Source: Okapia johnstoni (taxonomy: Eukaryota; Chordata; Mammalia; Artiodactyla; Giraffidae). From it: a stretch of 64,000 bases of DNA. Positions within the stretch are counted from its first letter, which is position 1, and each line of letters opens with the position of its first letter. The position numbers were made by a program, and so were the translations under genes. Of this stretch, positions 32,755-44,548 are shown piece after piece. Under the pieces are notes generated by a model, which was given only the letters and a program-made list of their open reading frames with translations, was not told the DNA's origin and did no database searches. The DNA is taken from the NCBI GenBank assembly GCA_024291935.2, contig CM044320.1, positions 34,626,001 to 34,690,000 on the forward strand, in the 5' to 3' direction.

Positions 32755-34431
32755 TCAGTTCAGTTCAGTCGATCAATCATGTCCGACTCTTTGCGACCTC
32801 ATGGACTACAGCATGCCAGGCCTCTGTCCAATGCCAACTCCTGGAGTTTACTTAAACTCATGTCCATTGAGTTGGTGACGCCATTCAACCATCTCATCCT
32901 CTGTCATCCCCTTCTCCTCGTGCCTTCAGTCTTTCCCAGCATCAGGGTCTTTTCCAGTGAGTCAGTTCTTCACATCAGGTGGCCAAACTATTGGAGTTTC
33001 AGCTTCAGCATTAGTCGTTCCAATGAATATTCGGGACTGATTTCCTTTAGGATTGACTGGTTGGATCTCCTTGCAGTCCAAGGGACTCTCAAGAGTCTTC
33101 TCCAACACCACAGTTCAAAAGAATCAATTCTTTGGTGCTCAGCTTTCTTCATAGTCCAACTCTCACATCCATCCGTGACTACTGGAAAAACCATAACTTT
33201 AACTAGACAGACCTTTGTTGGCAAAGCAATGTCTCTGCTTTTTAATATGCTGTCTAGGTTGTCATAACTTTTCTTCCAAAGAGCAAGCGTCTTTTAATTC
33301 TGTGGCTGCAGTCACCATCTGCAGTGATTTTGGAGCCCCCCAAAATAAAGTCTGTCACTATTTCCACTGTTTCTCCATCTATTTGCCATGAAGTGATGAG
33401 ACTGGATGCCATCATCTTAGCTTTCTGAATGTTGAGCTTTAAGGCAACTTTTTCACTCTCCTCTTTCACTTTCATCAAGAGGCTCTTTAGTTCTTCTTCA
33501 CTTTCTGCCATAAGGGTAGTGTCATCTGCATATCTGAGGTTATTGATATTGCTGCCAGCAATCTTGATTCCAGCTTGTGCTATATCCAGCCCAGTGTTTT
33601 GCATGATGTACTCTGCATATAATTTAAATAAGCAGGGTGACAATATACAGCCTTGACGTACTCCTTTCCTGATTTGGAACCAGTCTGCTGTTTCATGTCC
33701 CATTCTACCTGTTGCTTTCTGACCTGCGTACAGATTTCTCAAGAGGCAGGTCAGGTGGTATGGGATTCCCATCTCTTTAAGAATTTTCCAGAGTTTTGTT
33801 GTGGTCCACACAGTCAAAGGCTTTGACATAGCCAAAAAAGCAGAAGTAGATGTTTTTCTGGAACTCTCTTGCTTTTTCAGTGATCCAATGAATGTTGGCA
33901 ATTTGACCTCTGGTTCCTCTGCCTTTTCTAAATCCAGCTTGAACATCTGGAAGTTCATCGTTCATGTACTGTTGAAGCCTGGCTTGGAGATTTTGAGTAT
34001 TATTTTACTAGTGTGTGAGATGAGTGCAATTGTGCGGTCTTCTGCTTTTGTTATCTTCTGCTTTTGTCCATACCATTTCTGTCTTTTATTGTACCCATCT
34101 TTGCATGAACTGTTCCTTTGGTATCTCTAATTTTCTTGAAGAGATCTCTAGTCTTTCTCATTCTATTGTTTTCCTCTGTTTCTTTGCATTGATTGCTGAG
34201 GAAGGCTTTCTTATCTCTCCTTGCTGTTTTTTGTACCTCTGCATTCAAATGGGTTTGTCTTTCCTTTTTGCCTTTGCCTTTGGCTTCTCTTCTTTTCACA
34301 GCTATTTGTAAGGCCTTCTCAGACAACTATTTTGTCTTTCTGCTTCTCTTTTCTTTGGGGATGGTCTTGATCCCTGCCTCCTGTATAATATGTTGAAGTA
34401 GACTGAGCGACTGAACTGAACTGAACTGAGG
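32755..34431 (-). mobile_element. BovB LINE, internally deleted, with inverted terminal sequence
   Basis: A long BovB lies antisense within a CCDC91 intron. From the 3' end at 32755 it covers the C-terminal and RT regions to about 34030. It then jumps, by internal deletion, to a Lys/Arg-rich upstream coding segment at 34051-34326 on the minus strand (KGKGKKERQTHLNAEVQKTA). At its far end, 34401-34431 carries a forward copy of the LINE 3' terminus (gactgagcgactgaactgaa), so the two ends form an inverted repeat. It ends about 265 bases upstream of the next exon. Confidence 0.9.
33254..33958 (-). pseudogene. BovB reverse transcriptase fragment, 234 codons open
   Basis: On the minus strand, the LINE RT core remains readable with GVRQGCILSPCLFKLYAEYI and NNLRYADDTTLMAESEEELK (YADD catalytic motif). 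The upstream catalytic block is in another frame (33777-33965, where FGYVKAFDCVDHN replaces the usual first catalytic FVDY; the first aspartate appears changed to glycine). A frameshift plus a catalytic substitution make this inactive. Confidence 0.8.
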
Positions 34432-34696
34432 ATGTTGTTTATAGTTAGTTCAAATGCTTTTATGTATTTATTTAGCCTGAATGCTTTTAGTATTATATCA
34501 AGGTTAGTGTTAATGTTAGTGTTTGGTGTTGGTCTGGAAATGAGAATGAAGCGTACATTTTATATTGTTGAACTTTAAAGACCATACTTCCTGTGGGTTC
34601 TTTCCTTACCAAATATTTTCTATTGTGTCATTGAAAAATCAGAGTCTGTTTTTTGCCATAAATATTACACAGTTTATGCTTGGTTTTTTATTTTAG
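34432..34696. other. CCDC91 intron and acceptor
   Basis: Unique-looking intron ends in a T-rich tract and ttttag at 34691-34696. A short tandem of gttagtgttaatgttagtgt occurs at 34504-34523. Confidence 0.5.
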
Positions 34697-34801
34697 GATG
34701 TGGAATCATTGATGGAGAAACATAGCATCTTAGAAAAAGATTTCCTTAAAGAAAAAGAGCAAGAGGCCATTTCTTTTCAAGATAGATACAAAGAACTTCA
34801 G
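34697..34801 (+). CDS. CCDC91: CCDC91 (p56) coding exon, residues about 159-193
   Basis: This exon has 35 codons, phase 0 at both ends (105 bp), and begins DVESLMEKHSILEKDFLKEK and ends FQDRYKELQ. It is entirely Lys/Glu/Leu-rich coiled coil that continues the heptads begun in the previous exon. The acceptor is ttttag and the donor CAG|gtaaac. The next exon of the gene, expected to continue with the coiled coil, was not found in the remaining 29 kb, so the following intron is at least that long. Skipping this exon would remove five heptads without a frameshift. Confidence 0.96.
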
Positions 34802-35160
34802 GTAAACACAGCGAATGAAAAATTTAATATGTAGGCCTTTTGATGAAGCATGTCATATATAATTTCAGAAAGTGCTCAATAAATGCTTTATGAGTGAGGG
34901 GTCAGATACTTGCTTAAATATGTAAAATACTGACTAATATTGATGAAATCAATGATAAATGCCATTTTGAAAAGCAGAGATCTCTGAGAAGCCGTGAAGG
35001 TTAATTGCTTGAGTCTTAGTCTGGCCTAAAATATTCTGTTTCTGATGCTTTTCTCAATTGGGAAATTGCACATTCCAGTTTTTCATATTGTTTTTACTTT
35101 TGAAAAGAACTGAGATATTTAACCTTTTTCATGAATGTAATCAGTCTCCTCTTCTCACAT
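34802..35160. other. CCDC91 intron
   Basis: No repeat or exon is recognised. Confidence 0.5.
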
Positions 35161-35875
35161 TTCCTTAACAAATTTGTTTCTTCTGCAGTCTTATCCATCT
35201 CAGTAAATAGCAATTCTGTCTTTCCAGTTGCTAAAGCTGAAACCCATGTTTACTCCTTTTGTACTTACTCCAAGTCTGTTCTTTTAGTTATTGCCTCTAC
35301 CTTCCCAATATCCAGGTTTTGACTGTTTATCATCATGGTCGCAGCTGCCAACCTATTCTAAGCCACCCTGATTTCTTCCTTGGAACACTGAAGTGTCTTC
35401 TATTCTAACTTACCTTTCTGCGTCTGTCATTGCCCACTTACAGATTATTCTCTGCATGGCAGCCACTGTGATCTGGTTAATAGTTAAAGCTGCTCATGTC
35501 ACTTCTCTGCTCTGAAACCTTCGGTGGCTTCTCATCTCACCCAAACTAAAAGTCAAGTAAGTCCTCAAAACGGTTTGCAAGGCCCTTCATTTTCTTGTGT
35601 CCTTTCTCCCTTCTTTTCCCTGAGTCTTTCTCCTCAATTGTTTTACTCTATCCCTCTGTCTAGAATAGACATCCCTCACTCTTCTGCATGGTTTACTTTT
35701 TGATATCATCCTGGTCTCCATGCCAGTCTCACCTTATCAAGGGAAACCTTTTAGACAGTACTGACATCCCCTACCAGCCTTCCCATAGTCTCCTTTATTT
35801 TTCTCCATGGCACTTTTTATATCTGACAAACTGTGTATTTACTTGTTTATATGCATAGATCATTTTAGTAGTCTT
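35161..35875. repeat. L2-like ancient repeat
   Basis: Decayed sequence contains catggcagccactgtgatct (35455), gctgctcatgtcacttctct (35490), tctgctctgaaaccttcggt (35507) and a later ggcactttttatatctgaca (35809). This order matches the 3' part of an L2 LINE or closely associated old repeat. No coding frame remains. Confidence 0.6.
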
Positions 35876-36594
35876 CTAAGTGGTCTTCTAGCTTCTACCC
35901 TTGCTCTTCGCCCCTAATGAGTCTTTGTTTCAGCAGGTGAAATAATGTTCTTAAAAATGTGAATCACTTCATTACCCAACCTCAATTATCATTCTCCTCC
36001 TTTCAGCGTAAATCTTCTGACTTCTCTCCAACTCACCGCCACCCCCCTCACCCCCCCACCCCACCCCCACTGACCCTTGCCCGGCCTCGCCTCAGCTGCT
36101 TACTTACATTGAGTTCCTAATGACGTCCAGGTGAATGTGTGAGTCCTTACTGAGAGCATTCCCTGCCTGTTGGGGTGGTGAATGGAGGGAAACGATTTGT
36201 GATTCATTCACAGTTTCTCTGACTGGAATGCTCTTCCTTCAGATATCTGCATGGTTTTGTTTTAAAAAGGGCAAAACTTGAAAACAAGGAAAAGCATTAA
36301 CAGTGTGTTCTTTTAGTGCCCTAGGAGGACATTACTTACTCGACCTACTCACAGATTATTTAGGAGAAATGTAGCAGTGCTATTAAACAGTGCTCCCTGT
36401 TTACTGTTGATTAAAAGTCTCAGTTGTATTGACGTTACATGTCAATTTTTTTTGACAGAACAGATACAAACAATACTGGTCTGTTAGAATTTCAAAAAAT
36501 ACTGTTCATATTATCGTATAGGCTATTCATCATTTTTGTTTCTAACTAGCACTCTTGCTTAATCTAATACTCTGTTATTTAAATTTTCTATCCA
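35876..36594. repeat. Second L2-like segment with C-rich tract
   Basis: A related decayed segment includes tctgactggaatgctcttcc (36218) and cttcagatatctgcatggtt (36236), characteristic of the L2 3' region. The remainder to 36594 is anonymous. A C-rich tract is listed separately. Confidence 0.5.
36042..36069 (-). other. Putative G-quadruplex motif (minus strand)
   Basis: The + strand has C-blocks of 6, 7, 4 and 5 separated by spacers of 3, 1 and 1 bases, giving four G-runs with very short loops on the minus strand. The + (transcribed RNA) strand would be C-rich and i-motif-prone. It lies in the CCDC91 intron about 1.2 kb past the exon at 34697-34801. Confidence 0.7.
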
Positions 36595-36815
36595 TGTGTG
36601 CTAAGTTGCTTCAGTTGTGTCTGACTCTTTTTGACACTATGGACTGAGGCCTGCTAGGCTCCCCTGTCCATGGGATTCTCCAGGTAAGAATAATGGAGTG
36701 GGTTGCCATCCCCTCCTCCAGGGGGTCTTCCCAACCCAGGGATCGAACCCGTGTCTCTTATGTCCCCTGTGTTGACAGGCAGGTTCTCTACCACTAGCGC
36801 CACCTGGGGTGCCCT
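36595..36815 (-). mobile_element. Bov-tA SINE, full length
   Basis: This reverse-orientation copy runs from gtgctaagttgcttcagttg to the gcgccacctggggtgccc head. It has a small insertion in the head (cttatgtcccctgtgttgac near 36758). Confidence 0.92.
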
Positions 36816-37290
36816 TTTTATAGGTATGCCAATTGAAATGCTCTTTGCAATGGTCTTAACATCTGATTTCACTCTGTTAACATAAATGATTCATTAATAA
36901 AGAGTAGATTAAGTCTGTGATGTGTTTCCTTTATATTTACATGAATCACGTTTCAACTGTTTGAAAACTGTACTCCTTAACAACTCTCATGAACCCTGGC
37001 TTCCTTTAGAAACTTGCTCAAATGCTACCTTCTTCTGGAAGTTTTCTTTGACTCTTCTGTAGAAAATAAGAACCTGTGTACATGGTCAGCATTTCCTATC
37101 CCCATTTCTTTGCTTCTTTTTTCCCCTCTCCTCATAACACCTGTTATTTCATTTTGATTTGTTAATTTTTTGTTTTCCCCTACCAGAGTGTAATAAGCTC
37201 CATGAGATTAGGAACTTTCCTTTCCAATGTCTGGAGCAATACTGGCTTATAGTATGGCTCAGTTAATACTCTTGAATGAAAGAATTCATT
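36816..37290. repeat. L2-like 3' end
   Basis: From about 36985, acttgctcaaatgctacctt, taccagagtgtaataagctc, catgagattaggaactttcc and cagttaatactcttgaatga follow the familiar order of an L2 3' end, across the SINE from the segment at 35876-36594. It is probably the same ancient L2, split by the SINE. Confidence 0.65.
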
Positions 37291-39930
37291 AATATAATGC
37301 ACCCTGCTCCCCAAGGGCTAATTACAGTGTGTACGTCCACATTTATAGTCCCATACTTAGAATTATAGTGCTTATTAGTAAGTTCAGTACTGAATACTGG
37401 AACTTTGTGTTTTCTTTTCTCTACATTGAGTGACTTATTCTGGGCTTGCTAGTGAGACAGATACCTTTGAAATTCAGTTTCTCAGTCTGTTAATGGGAAC
37501 AATAATGTACCTGAGAGACCAACACCTGACATCATAACATTTGAGCTTTCCATAGTGGAGGCCAATAATGACAACATAATTGCTGACTTACTGCTTTTAC
37601 TATCAATAGTGATAATCTAAGAGTAACAACTTGAGTTTTCAAAATGGATATTCAGTATTAAAAGTTTTCAAAACTAATATTCAATATTAAAAGTAATAGT
37701 CAATATTAAAAATACTTTCCTTTTACTAGAAGCAATACTTCCCAAGAAAACATTTTTTAGGTGATTTTCATTCAGTACCAAAAAGGACCTCTCTCCTTTT
37801 CTTACTATGTGTAAAAAAGAATAAACTAACTTAGGGAGTATTTTATCACCTTGGCTAAATAAGTGATAGAAAAGTGTACTAGGAAGTCTAATAGTTAAAT
37901 TGAACTCAAAGGCAGGCATTCTGTTTAGTTTCTATATCATTGCTGGGTGATGGAAGAAGTCTGGGCTTATCATTTTGGTCTTTGCTCATAGAGCTGGAGA
38001 AGGGATCATGTTTTTTCCCAAGGGGTTTGGCTCTATAATAGAGTGTTTATTATCTAACAGTTACCTGTTCTGCTAGGTGGCCCCTTTTGTGAACCTTTGG
38101 GTTGAGAAGGATAGCTTTTCTTTGGGCTTGTTTTGTTTGTGCTCATTGGCACATCCTCATTGCTGGTCATTCTATTATCCAGTTTGGAATTTATAAGGGA
38201 GACTAAAAGCAAACTTACAAAATTTGCTACTGTGTCATTCCTTGGGTCCTCAGATTCCCAGGTGGTCTGTTTTCTTGTCCTCCTCTGTAGTCGTCTTAGA
38301 TTTGTGTTAAAGATAATGTCCAGGCCTTTCAGCTATACTTACTGAGAAACCTAGGGAGATGTGCATCTACCTCATCTTAGTCTAGAAGTGAAATAAGAAG
38401 GAATATTTTAAATTTTAAATATTATTTATTGTAGCTACTACAGGAAATCAATTCTACCTTAAAATACATTAATTTAAAACAAGTATTTTGAGTAAATTTT
38501 TTTAAGGAAATTAGTGTAAGTAATCAATTCAGAGAGTCATTGTAGACAGAGGAGGGGGCAAATAAAAATATGTGTAGCTCAATTTGTGAGATAATTCATA
38601 AATCTCTACATCTGCATTATACTTACTAAGTTTATGCATAAATAGGTTATGTGTTAGACTTTTTGGAAGTATATTTTTAATAAATATTTTTAAATTAATT
38701 GTACCTGATTATTAAGAATTGAGAAAATCTTGGGCTTTTCTCTTTGACCTACTTTGTGTAATTCATTTTTTTCTGGGAATATAGCCCTTTTTAAAAACTG
38801 GTACACAGATTCTTCTATCTAATACTTTTTAAGAAATAGAAGATGTGAATAAATTTGTGAATATCAAAGGAGAATACTCTATGCTAAATATAAGTAGGAT
38901 GAAATTTTAGCAAAAGTGAGTTTTGGAATCATGAATATAAAGTTTTTTGCTTGAATTTGTGACTTGTCAGTCATCCCACAGATATTTGAAAGTTAATGTA
39001 TTTATTGTATATTTTCTGCAGACTGTGGTAATCCATATAATTTTTATATTAAGCCGTATGTTACATACAGGTTTTCTAAATGTGTGTGGAGCTCAGTGAA
39101 ATAGAAAAAGTTTTCTTTTCTGCTATTTTTGATGATAGGGGTGATATATTAGTGCTTGCCTCTCTGTGGTATCCTAAATAAAGCAAAATATCCAGGAGTA
39201 CACAAAGATAATCCTGGCAAGACTGGATTAAATTGACTGAAAAGTTTATGTGTGGAGGTATACAGTACAGAAAAAGAAAACAAAATTCACACGTTCTCAT
39301 CACCATGAAAAATCTAGGTATCGTCAAGTGATCTGAAAATGTAGTGCTTGAATTTTCAATTTTGTAAAGAAATCTGCCTCCACTTAGACCAGTGTTGGGT
39401 GTGCCTTTGTCATGATTTTAGTCTGACCAGAGATGGAGTAATTAATAAATGGAATGTTTGTAAAACCCTTAAACTTTGGAAAAAAAAAATTAACTGTTAC
39501 AGAGAATTCTGACAGTGTTGATTTTTGTGATATGGTCTGATTGCTAGGCTAGGTGGTGGGGTGTGAATGTGCCGATAACAGAAGGTTTAAAATCTCAATG
39601 TTAAAGATCATCGTGAACCCTGCAGTACAATGGGGGTGATTTGGGAATTTTCTATATTCTGTTTAGAATTTAACTTACAGAGGAGTTTAGGTTTTACCTG
39701 TGTTCTGTTGCTGATTTCACAGGTTACATTACTTCAGTAACAATAGATATTATTCTTAATATTTTTCCATAGTTTTAAAGTGAATACTAGTCAGCTGTTG
39801 GGAAGTTGGGTGCTTAGCTAGAGACCACTGTAATATTAATAGTCGTGCTTTATGGCATTAGAGCAATGGCTTTGATATCCTTGAGCATTTAACTTGATAA
39901 CTTGTGAGGAATTAATCAGTTCTGCATAAG
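37291..39930. other. 2.6 kb of intron without a supported gene
   Basis: A weak MIR-like phrase (cagtttctcagtctgttaat, 37475) suggests one decayed forward MIR at about 37440-37530. A local tandem-like AT repeat occurs at 37645-37715 (three variants of aatattaaaagt/attcaatattaaaa). Nothing else is recognised. Confidence 0.4.
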
Positions 39931-39939
39931 TAAACCAAA

Positions 39940-40622
39940 ATGTCATTGATGGTAGAAATAGCAAGAGAAGTAGAATTAAAAGAAGAGCCTGGAGACGTTG
40001 CTGAAATTTAAGAGTTGCTTCTTTTGGTTTATCAGAGAGTGGTTTCTTGAGATAGAATCTGCTCTATGTGAAAATGCTGTGAAAGTGGTGTGATGACAAC
40101 CAGGGTTTAGAATATTATGTAAACTTGGGTGGTAAATGGCAGGGTTTGAAAGGATTGACTCCAGTTTTGGAAAAGTTCTACTGTGGGTCCAATGCTATCA
40201 AGCAGCATTTCATGCTACCGAGAGTGTTTGTCAAAGGAAGAGTTCGACATTGTGGCCAACTTCATTGCTAGCCTTATTTCAAGAAATTGCCATACTACCA
40301 CAGCCTTCAGCAACCACCACCTTGATCAGTCAGAAGCCGTCAACACTGAGACAAAACCCTCCACCAGCAAAATGAATAGAATTCACTGAAGACTCAAATG
40401 ATTACTGGTAGTTTTTAGCAGTAAAGTATTTGTTGACTAAGGTCAGTACATTGTTTTTTTACACATAATGCTATTTGCACACTTAGTAGATGAAAGCATG
40501 CTGTAAACATAGCTTTTATGTCACACTTGCCAAAATATTTGTGTGACTTGCTTTATTTCATTATCACTTTATTGTAGTGGTTTGGAATCAAACCCACAAT
40601 ATCTCTGAGGTGTGCCAATATA
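39940..40622 (+). mobile_element. Tigger1 DNA transposon, 3' part
   Basis: This is the 3' part of a Tigger1 copy: end of the transposase coding region (a readable stretch at 40136 contains AGFERIDSSFGKVLLWVQCY, with a frameshift soon after), the 3' untranslated segment (gcagtaaagtatttgttgac) and the terminal repeat (cccacaatatctctgaggtg) ending near 40617. The catalytic region is absent or unreadable. It is non-overlapping in element coordinates with the 5' part at 11045-11580. Confidence 0.88.
40136..40375 (+). pseudogene. Tigger1 transposase C-terminus, frameshifted
   Basis: Decayed transposase C-terminal sequence reads in one frame up to about codon 20. It is then better matched in a +2-shifted frame beginning near 40183 (SSSISCYRECLSKEEFDIVA, then TFSNHHLDQSEAVNTE-like). 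It is inactive. Confidence 0.6.
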
Positions 40623-41845
40623 CAGATGATAGTGGCTCATTAAGAGATTCCTTATTATTTTCATTTTATGAGTATCTGAATATATTATTCTGTTTTCTTT
40701 TATTATAAAGTATTGCTTATTTTCAGTCTATTCTTTCAATTTCTTACTCTTTAAAGTCAAATAATTTTACTTTAATATATCTTGGTATTGGTCATTCTGG
40801 GTTGATTTCCCTAGATTTCCAGTGGGTCTTTTAATATACATATATAATTTCAATTTCTCTTTCTAAATGTCAAGGAGTTTTTATTAATTATAAACTTAAT
40901 ACCTGTATTATTTTCTCACTATGTTTTATTCATTCTGGTGACTAATTGTGTGTGTATGGTTACTCTTTGTCTTCCATACTGCCCTTTATTCTTGAATCTT
41001 TTTCATCTCTTTTTTCATTTACTTTTGACGTAAATGTGTTTCCTCTTATTCTCTTAAGGTGTTAAGAGAATAAGTGTTCTTAAATGTGTTCTCTTAAGGT
41101 ATTGTCCATTCAGCTCATTTGATATTATGTTCTTTTTAATTTAGTCATCATTTCTGAAATAACTTATTCTAATTTTTAAAAATTTCTTACATCATTCCTG
41201 AATTTTTCTAATAATAATTCATATTATTCTATAATCTACTTTGTTACTTTCATAATATCTTTTAACTTACCTTGAAGTACAAGGGGGCGCAGAAGCACGG
41301 CAGCATACAAGAATAGAATTTAAAATTTCTTTTTGAAATATATGTTTCTGCTGTGCCTTTATTTTTTGTAAGGCTATCATACTGTTCCATAAATATATAA
41401 ATAAAATATTGCCTAGCATTTGACTTAATAATCTTGTTATTCTGTTTTTATGTGAAATTAGTTTTCTTGATCTTTTAAATGGAGGAGTGATTTAAGGCTG
41501 TTTTTTCCCCCTCATGATTGTATAGTGCTCTTGTATTTTTGTCAGATTAAAAGGATGTGGCAAAATTTGTAGATTTTTCTGATGCTGTTCCTTTCTTTCA
41601 CTTTGTCTTGATATTCTTTTCCTTCCTTTTTTTTTTTTTTGGTTGTTGTCTCTGGCTTGGTCAGTGTGGATTCTGTTCGCTGCTTTTTCTGCTCAATATG
41701 GGGCTGGCTTTCTCTTGACGTACTTAGAGTTTACTGGATCTAGTTTATCCAGGCCATTAACATTAGGGACACTCATACTTACTGGAATGGTAGGCCCCTC
41801 CGTCTTACCTGCTGCCCTCACACTGGCCTGCTGACCTCTCTGGTG
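40623..41845. other. AT-rich intron, mostly unassigned
   Basis: AT-rich sequence may be decayed LINE. It contains a perfect 13-bp hairpin at 41045-41074 (see findings), and a T14 run precedes a less AT-rich block at 41640-41840 that I could not identify. That block and the sequence after the BovB at 42244 may be one unit split by the BovB. Confidence 0.4.
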
Positions 41846-42243
41846 AGGTCACTCACTCAGTCATGTCCGACTCTTTGCGACCCATGGACTGCAGCGTGCC
41901 AGGCTTCCCTGTCCTTCACCATTGCCTGGAGTTTGCTGAAAGTCATGTCCATCGAGTTGGTGATACCATCCAACCATCTCATCCTCTGTCATCCCCTTCT
42001 CCTCCTGCTTTCAGTCTTTCCCAGCATCAGGGTCTTTTCTAAGGAATCAGTTTTTTGCATCAGGTGGCCAAAGTATTGGAGCTTCAGCTTCAGCATCAGT
42101 CCTTCCAGTGCATATTTGGGATTGATTTCCTTTGGGATTAACTGGTTTGATCTCCTTGCAGTCCAAGGGACTCTCAAGAGTCTTCTCCAACACCGTAGTT
42201 CAAATGCATCAATCATTTGGCGCTCAGCCTTCTTTATGGTCCA
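41846..42243 (-). mobile_element. BovB LINE 3' end
   Basis: A reverse-orientation 3' fragment of about 400 bases runs from cactcagtcatgtccgactc to the [28 protein letters not shown] region. A 75-codon stretch is open on the minus strand. It is 5'-truncated at ttctttatggtccatc. Confidence 0.92.
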
Positions 42244-42537
42244 TCTCCCATCTATTAGCTATTTTGGAGTTCTCATGTCTGTCTGATATCCCATTGCTTT
42301 CATCTTTCCTCCTGCACAGATTCTGATGCCATGTACATCTTGAGACTGTTTTTGGTTTATCCTCACTTGCTTATATCTGGTATTCACAGAGATACTGTGA
42401 CATCTGTTTTTATTATAGATATTGAATATGAACTTTTGGTTCATATTTTTTAAGGTGCTCTATGTGTTTTTGTGAAGGAATTTTGGGAGATCTAAAAACT
42501 ATACCATCACTACTGCCAGAGACCCAGTATTCTCTCA
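42244..42537. other. Anonymous intron
   Basis: Unassigned sequence between two BovB copies. Confidence 0.4.
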
Positions 42538-42989
42538 TTGTTGTTGTTCAGTTGCTAAGTCATGTCCAACTTTTTGCACCCCATGAACAGCAGCATGCCA
42601 GGCTTTCCTATCCTTCACTATCTCCCTGAGTTTGCTCAAATTCATGTCCATTGAGTCAATGATGCCATCCAACAACCTCATCCTCTGTCAGCCTCTTCTC
42701 CTCTCGCCCTCAATCTTTCCCAGCATCAGGGTCTTTTCCAATGAATCGGCTCTTTGCATTAGGTGGCCAAAATATTGGAGCTTCAACTTCAGCACCAGTC
42801 CTTCCAATGAATATTAAGGGTTGATTTCCTTTAGAATTGACTGGTTTGATCTCCTTGTTCTCCAAGGGATTCTCAAGAATTTTCTCCAGCACCACAGTTT
42901 GAAAGCATTAAGTTTTCTGCACTCAGCTTTCTTTTTTTCTGCTTTTCTCTTCTTACCTTTCTTTATGGCCCAAATCTCACATCCATGCT
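42538..42989 (-). mobile_element. BovB LINE 3' end
   Basis: A reverse-orientation 3' fragment begins tgttgttgttcagttgctaa. A pyrimidine-rich insertion of about 35 bases (42935-42962) splits the region just before ctttatggcccaaatctcac. More diverged than the copy at 41846-42243. Confidence 0.9.
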
Positions 42990-44548
42990 CTCACTATTAA
43001 TGGTTATTAAAGGGAGTTGTCTGTGAAGGTTGAACATATGCTTTCCCCAAGGATGCTTACTTGTTTATGGAATTAGTACTAGATTGCACGGAGTCATAGG
43101 TTTCTAAATTGCTTAATACAATTTGTGGCTAAAAACCATCTTTTGTTCATTTTTGTATACTATTATTTGGTCCTTGTAGGCACCTGTGAGAATTATTGAA
43201 ATAAAAAAATGTTAAGAGAATAAAAAAAAGTACTTGGGAAGACTACTATTTTATGCATTGTTTCATCTTCAGTTTTATAGAAAGTCAATTATATTACATT
43301 TTTCTGATAGCTAGTGAATTTCATGTGCTTCATTCCATTTTTTTAATGAAAGTAAAAAAATAAAAAAAAATAATTTGAGTAGGAGGGTATTTGCAAGCAT
43401 ATCTAAATGGCTACTACTCATTTGATTTTTTGTCCTGTAAATTATAACTTGTATTTGTACCTTTTTACCTGTATCTTTAGAATCCAGATCACTAAGATCA
43501 TGATTGGTGTTCCTAATAAGGACCTTGTCAATTACCCCCTCACCCCTGCAAAGTGTTAACTATCTTGAGAATAAACATAGGTTTTATACTATTTCTCCTC
43601 ATTCATTATTCCCTAACTTAGATGTTAACAACCTTTCTCTAACTTAGGAATTAGCAACTTTTTCTTTTAAATGAGGATCATTTTTTAGCCCATACAAATG
43701 ATATACTTTTTCAAAATGAAAACAGTAAACTCTTAAAAAAAGACTAGATTTTTCAAAACAGTTTAAACAATAACAAAATTGTAAATATTTTAGGAAAGCA
43801 CCCTTCCCCCTTTTATCATCCAAATATGCTGTTTTTAGAAAAGCAAAAACAATGTCTTTAGTTCTACCAATGGTAAAAATGTATAATTGATCAGATGGAG
43901 TATTTGTTACTAAATAGCAGTAGTAATGAGAAAATTGACTTTTTAATTTCAAAGAGTTCCAAGATTGGAAACATTTTTGAGAACTGACATTATAGGTATA
44001 CATTTTTGAAATTTTATACCAATTCATATTTGAAGGTATCAGGTGATTTTTCTCATTCCTGTTCTAATAATTCTGAAAATCAAGTCGTTCCTTTATCAAA
44101 ACTTAATTGTGTAATTTTGAATTTATTAGAGGAATACCATCTTCAATTCTATAGGCTAACTGACCATTGTGGAAATGTTTTTTCTCACTTACACAAAAAT
44201 AGAAATTTAAAATGTTTGCTACCACTTCACAAATCTAATATAACATAGATTACATAGATTATCTAAGGTAACATAGACACAGCATGAATTTGATAATAGA
44301 TTTTGAGGGGACAGAAAAAGTAACATTTCCTAACTTCAGAACTCTTATTAAAGTGTGATGCAATATCCATCTTAGGTTTGATTCACTATGTAAAATGACT
44401 TTTTGTCCCAAGTCAGTTTCCATATATTTAGAAGTTGTAAGTAGTTATAAATGTAACATATTTAAAGACAAAAATTCAAGTACACTGTTTTGGCTAGTTT
44501 AGTTGAACCTGCATATATTATAGTAAATAGAAAATAAAGGTTTTTTAA
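42990..44548. other. 1.6 kb of intron without a supported gene
   Basis: AT-rich with A-runs (43206 and 43357-43371). A 127-codon open frame on the minus strand (43644-44027) has no splice-site or family support. Confidence 0.4.

Noticed and set aside
41643..41834. 63-codon open frame in a less AT-rich block before a BovB.
   Set aside because: It has a hydrophobic translation that resembles a membrane segment but no family match, and no exon boundaries are evident. Kept only as unassigned sequence.
43644..44027. 127-codon minus-strand open frame.
   Set aside because: AT-rich sequence, no recognisable family, no splice or start context, and no supporting neighbour. It is probably chance.
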